Positions 5,434-6,844 of a stretch of 6,844 nt of DNA are shown one piece after another (the stretch's first letter is position 1; each line of letters begins with the position of its first letter). This DNA comes from Desulfobacteraceae bacterium (GTDB taxonomy: Bacteria > Desulfobacterota > Desulfobacteria > Desulfobacterales > Desulfosarcinaceae). The stretch lies in contig JALVRI010000097.1 of the NCBI GenBank assembly GCA_027031325.1, positions 1-6,844 on the forward strand, written 5' to 3'. Made by a program: the position numbers and the translations under genes. The notes beneath the pieces were generated by a model, which ran no database searches, was not told where the DNA came from, and saw nothing but the letters and a program-made list of their open reading frames with translations.

Positions 5434-6844
5434 ATGAAATCAGAACCCGTGCCGGAGCAGGCCGGGGTGAGCCGCACAATAGTCGCCCTGGTGGTGGCCA
5501 CCGGCCTGGCGTCGGTGACGTCCCAACTCGTATTCGTGCGCGAGCTCATGACCCAGTTCCAGGGCAACGAGATCGTGGTGGCCCTGGTGATCTTTCTATG
5601 GCTCCTGCTGGGTGGCTGCGGGTCCTTGCTGGCCGGCCTTTGCCGGTGGGAGTCGCCGGCGCTCCTGGCATCATTGTCCCTTTTACTGCCGCCCCTGGCC
5701 CTGTTCCAGCTGGCTGCCATTCGCATCGGCCGCGGCTTGCTGGCTCCGGCCGGTGTGTCGGTCGGTTTCTACCCGGTCTTCTTCTTTTCCCTGGCGACCT
5801 TAATGTTTTATGCCCTGGCAGTCGGCTTCGTGTTGCCATACAGCCTGATCGTATTGCGCAGAACAAGGGCCGCCTTTCCGGATGTGCGGGTCTATCTGGC
5901 CGATAACCTGGGAGACCTGGCCGGAGCGGCCCTTTTCGGCTTCTGGCTGGTCTTTTGGACCACCCCGGCCCAGGCCCTTGTCCTGGTCCATCTCCCCCTG
6001 GCGCTGATTTGCCTCTGGATGCTGGGAAAGAAGGGATGGCCGGCCGCGTTTTTACTGACGGTTGCCTGGGTTCTGGCGATGCTGGCCGTTCCGGCCAGGA
6101 TGGCGTCCCTTTCCGGAGACGTGCTGGCGGTAAGCGAGTCCCCCTACGGGAGGGTGGCCGTGGTTCGCCATGCTCAGCAGGTGACCATGGTTCTGGACGG
6201 CCGGCCGGTGACTTCAACCCATGATCTTGTGGGGGCGGAAGAGGCGGTGCACTACGCCATGAGCCAGGTGGGACGGGGTGCCCGGGTGATGGTCGTTTGC
6301 GCCTTGGCCGGGATGATGGATCAGCTTGCCAAGTATGAACCACGACGGGTGGACCTGGTGGAACTCGACCCGGTGGTCCTCAAGTGGCAGTCTGAATACG
6401 GGTTTGTCAAGGACTATCCCTGGTTGCACCGGATCCGGGACGACGGCCGCCACCTGCTCCGGAAAACGTCCGCAAGGTACGACGCCATCCTGGTCAACCT
6501 GTCCGAGCCGGATACTTTCCAGGCCAATCGTTTTTTTACCCTGGAGTTCTTTCAGGCCGCCGCCGGACACCTGGGAAAAGACGGTGTTCTCGGATTTGCC
6601 ATCAACGTCGGCGGCAATTACTATTCTGAGGTGGAGAAAAAGATGGTCGCCTGCCTCTACGCCACGGCCGGGCAGGTGTTTGATAACGTCCTGGTCTTTG
6701 CCGGCCGGCAACTCTACTTTGTCTGCAGCGCCCGGCCACTTCACTTCCATGTGCCGCGCCGGTTGGAGGGAAAGGGGGTGACCACCGCCTGGGTGGGCCC
6801 CTATTTTTACGGAAACGTGGATCTGCGTTCCAAAGAACTTGACA
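5434..6844 (+). CDS. Multi-helix membrane protein with spermidine-synthase-like domain, 3' end cut off
   Basis: The frame stays open from ATG 5434 to the window edge, giving 470 residues without a stop. Residues ~14-219 hold about seven hydrophobic segments (near 14-35, 46-70, 75-93, 111-140, 160-178, 180-197, 202-219), including 'YLADNLGDLAGA' (154-165), typical of membrane-fused spermidine-synthase-like proteins. The soluble part starts at 'VSESPYGRVAVV' (233-244) and has the methyltransferase-fold order: strand 'ARVMVV' (283-288), VELDP (309-313), DDGRHLL (336-342), 'DAILVNLSEPD' (350-360) and NRFFTLEFF (365-373). The SAM-binding GGGxG loop is replaced by CALAGMM (289-295), and the usual substrate-site Gln, Asp and Glu pattern is not intact, so true spermidine synthesis is doubtful. 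It follows the MEMO-AMMECR1 gene by 32 bases and is probably co-transcribed. The frame is open upstream to a TTG at 5398 overlapping the previous stop; ATG 5434 is preferred, though its Shine-Dalgarno site is poor. Confidence 0.88.
   Translation, partial: MKSEPVPEQAGVSRTIVALVVATGLASVTSQLVFVRELMTQFQGNEIVVALVIFLWLLLGGCGSLLAGLCRWESPALLASLSLLLPPLALFQLAAIRIGRGLLAPAGVSVGFYPVFFFSLATLMFYALAVGFVLPYSLIVLRRTRAAFPDVRVYLADNLGDLAGAALFGFWLVFWTTPAQALVLVHLPLALICLWMLGKKGWPAAFLLTVAWVLAMLAVPARMASLSGDVLAVSESPYGRVAVVRHAQQVTMVLDGRPVTSTHDLVGAEEAVHYAMSQVGRGARVMVVCALAGMMDQLAKYEPRRVDLVELDPVVLKWQSEYGFVKDYPWLHRIRDDGRHLLRKTSARYDAILVNLSEPDTFQANRFFTLEFFQAAAGHLGKDGVLGFAINVGGNYYSEVEKKMVACLYATAGQVFDNVLVFAGRQLYFVCSARPLHFHVPRRLEGKGVTTAWVGPYFYGNVDLRSKELD

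Noticed and set aside
5546..6343. 265-codon open frame on the - strand
   Set aside because: Very rich in Pro, Arg and Ser, antisense to the membrane helices of the spermidine-synthase-like gene; typical mirror of hydrophobic codons.
5434..6844. Calling the last gene speE (spermidine synthase)
   Set aside because: The glycine loop and substrate-site acidic pattern are not conserved and a seven-helix membrane region precedes the domain, so the enzyme name would mislead.

Overview
The window is GC-rich, gene-dense bacterial chromosome with five protein genes: two cut by the window edges and three complete. The protein families suggest a deltaproteobacterial-type anaerobe (Desulfobacterota/Desulfuromonadota). 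The clues are a small 'CPxCGVVYAKYE' zinc-ribbon membrane protein, a long LOG-family protein with an unfamiliar N-terminal region, a fused MEMO-AMMECR1 protein, and a membrane-embedded spermidine-synthase-like protein. The taxon is inferred from protein style, not proven. I see no rRNA, tRNA, CRISPR array, transposon or phage gene.

Layout. (1) Bases 1-747, + strand: the C-terminal 248 codons of a zinc-dependent medium-chain alcohol dehydrogenase. (2) Bases 734-1663, - strand: a 309-residue protein with an N-terminal zinc ribbon, a charged helical middle and two C-terminal membrane helices; its 3' end overlaps the dehydrogenase tail to tail by 14 bases. (3) Bases 1664-1857: an AT-rich divergent intergenic region with candidate promoters for both directions and a small inverted repeat just before the next ribosome binding site. 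(4) Bases 1858 to the right edge, + strand: a probable three-gene operon with gaps of 64 and 32 bases. It encodes a 660-residue LOG-family protein, a 498-residue MEMO-AMMECR1 fusion with an apparent signal peptide, and a multi-helix membrane protein with a soluble spermidine-synthase-like domain that runs off the end.

How the genes may work together. MEMO-like and AMMECR1-like proteins are known in bacteria and archaea as components B and A of the AmmeMemoRadiSam set, named for co-occurrence with a radical SAM enzyme. Here A and B are one polypeptide that appears to be exported, and the next gene is a membrane protein whose SAM-binding glycine loop is degenerate. No radical SAM gene lies in the window; one could lie beyond base 6844. 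The operon is the part most worth following up: a predicted nucleotide-cleaving or nucleotide-binding LOG enzyme, a putatively exported metal-site protein, and a membrane-anchored methyltransferase-fold protein of unknown chemistry. Any shared pathway is inference from gene order.
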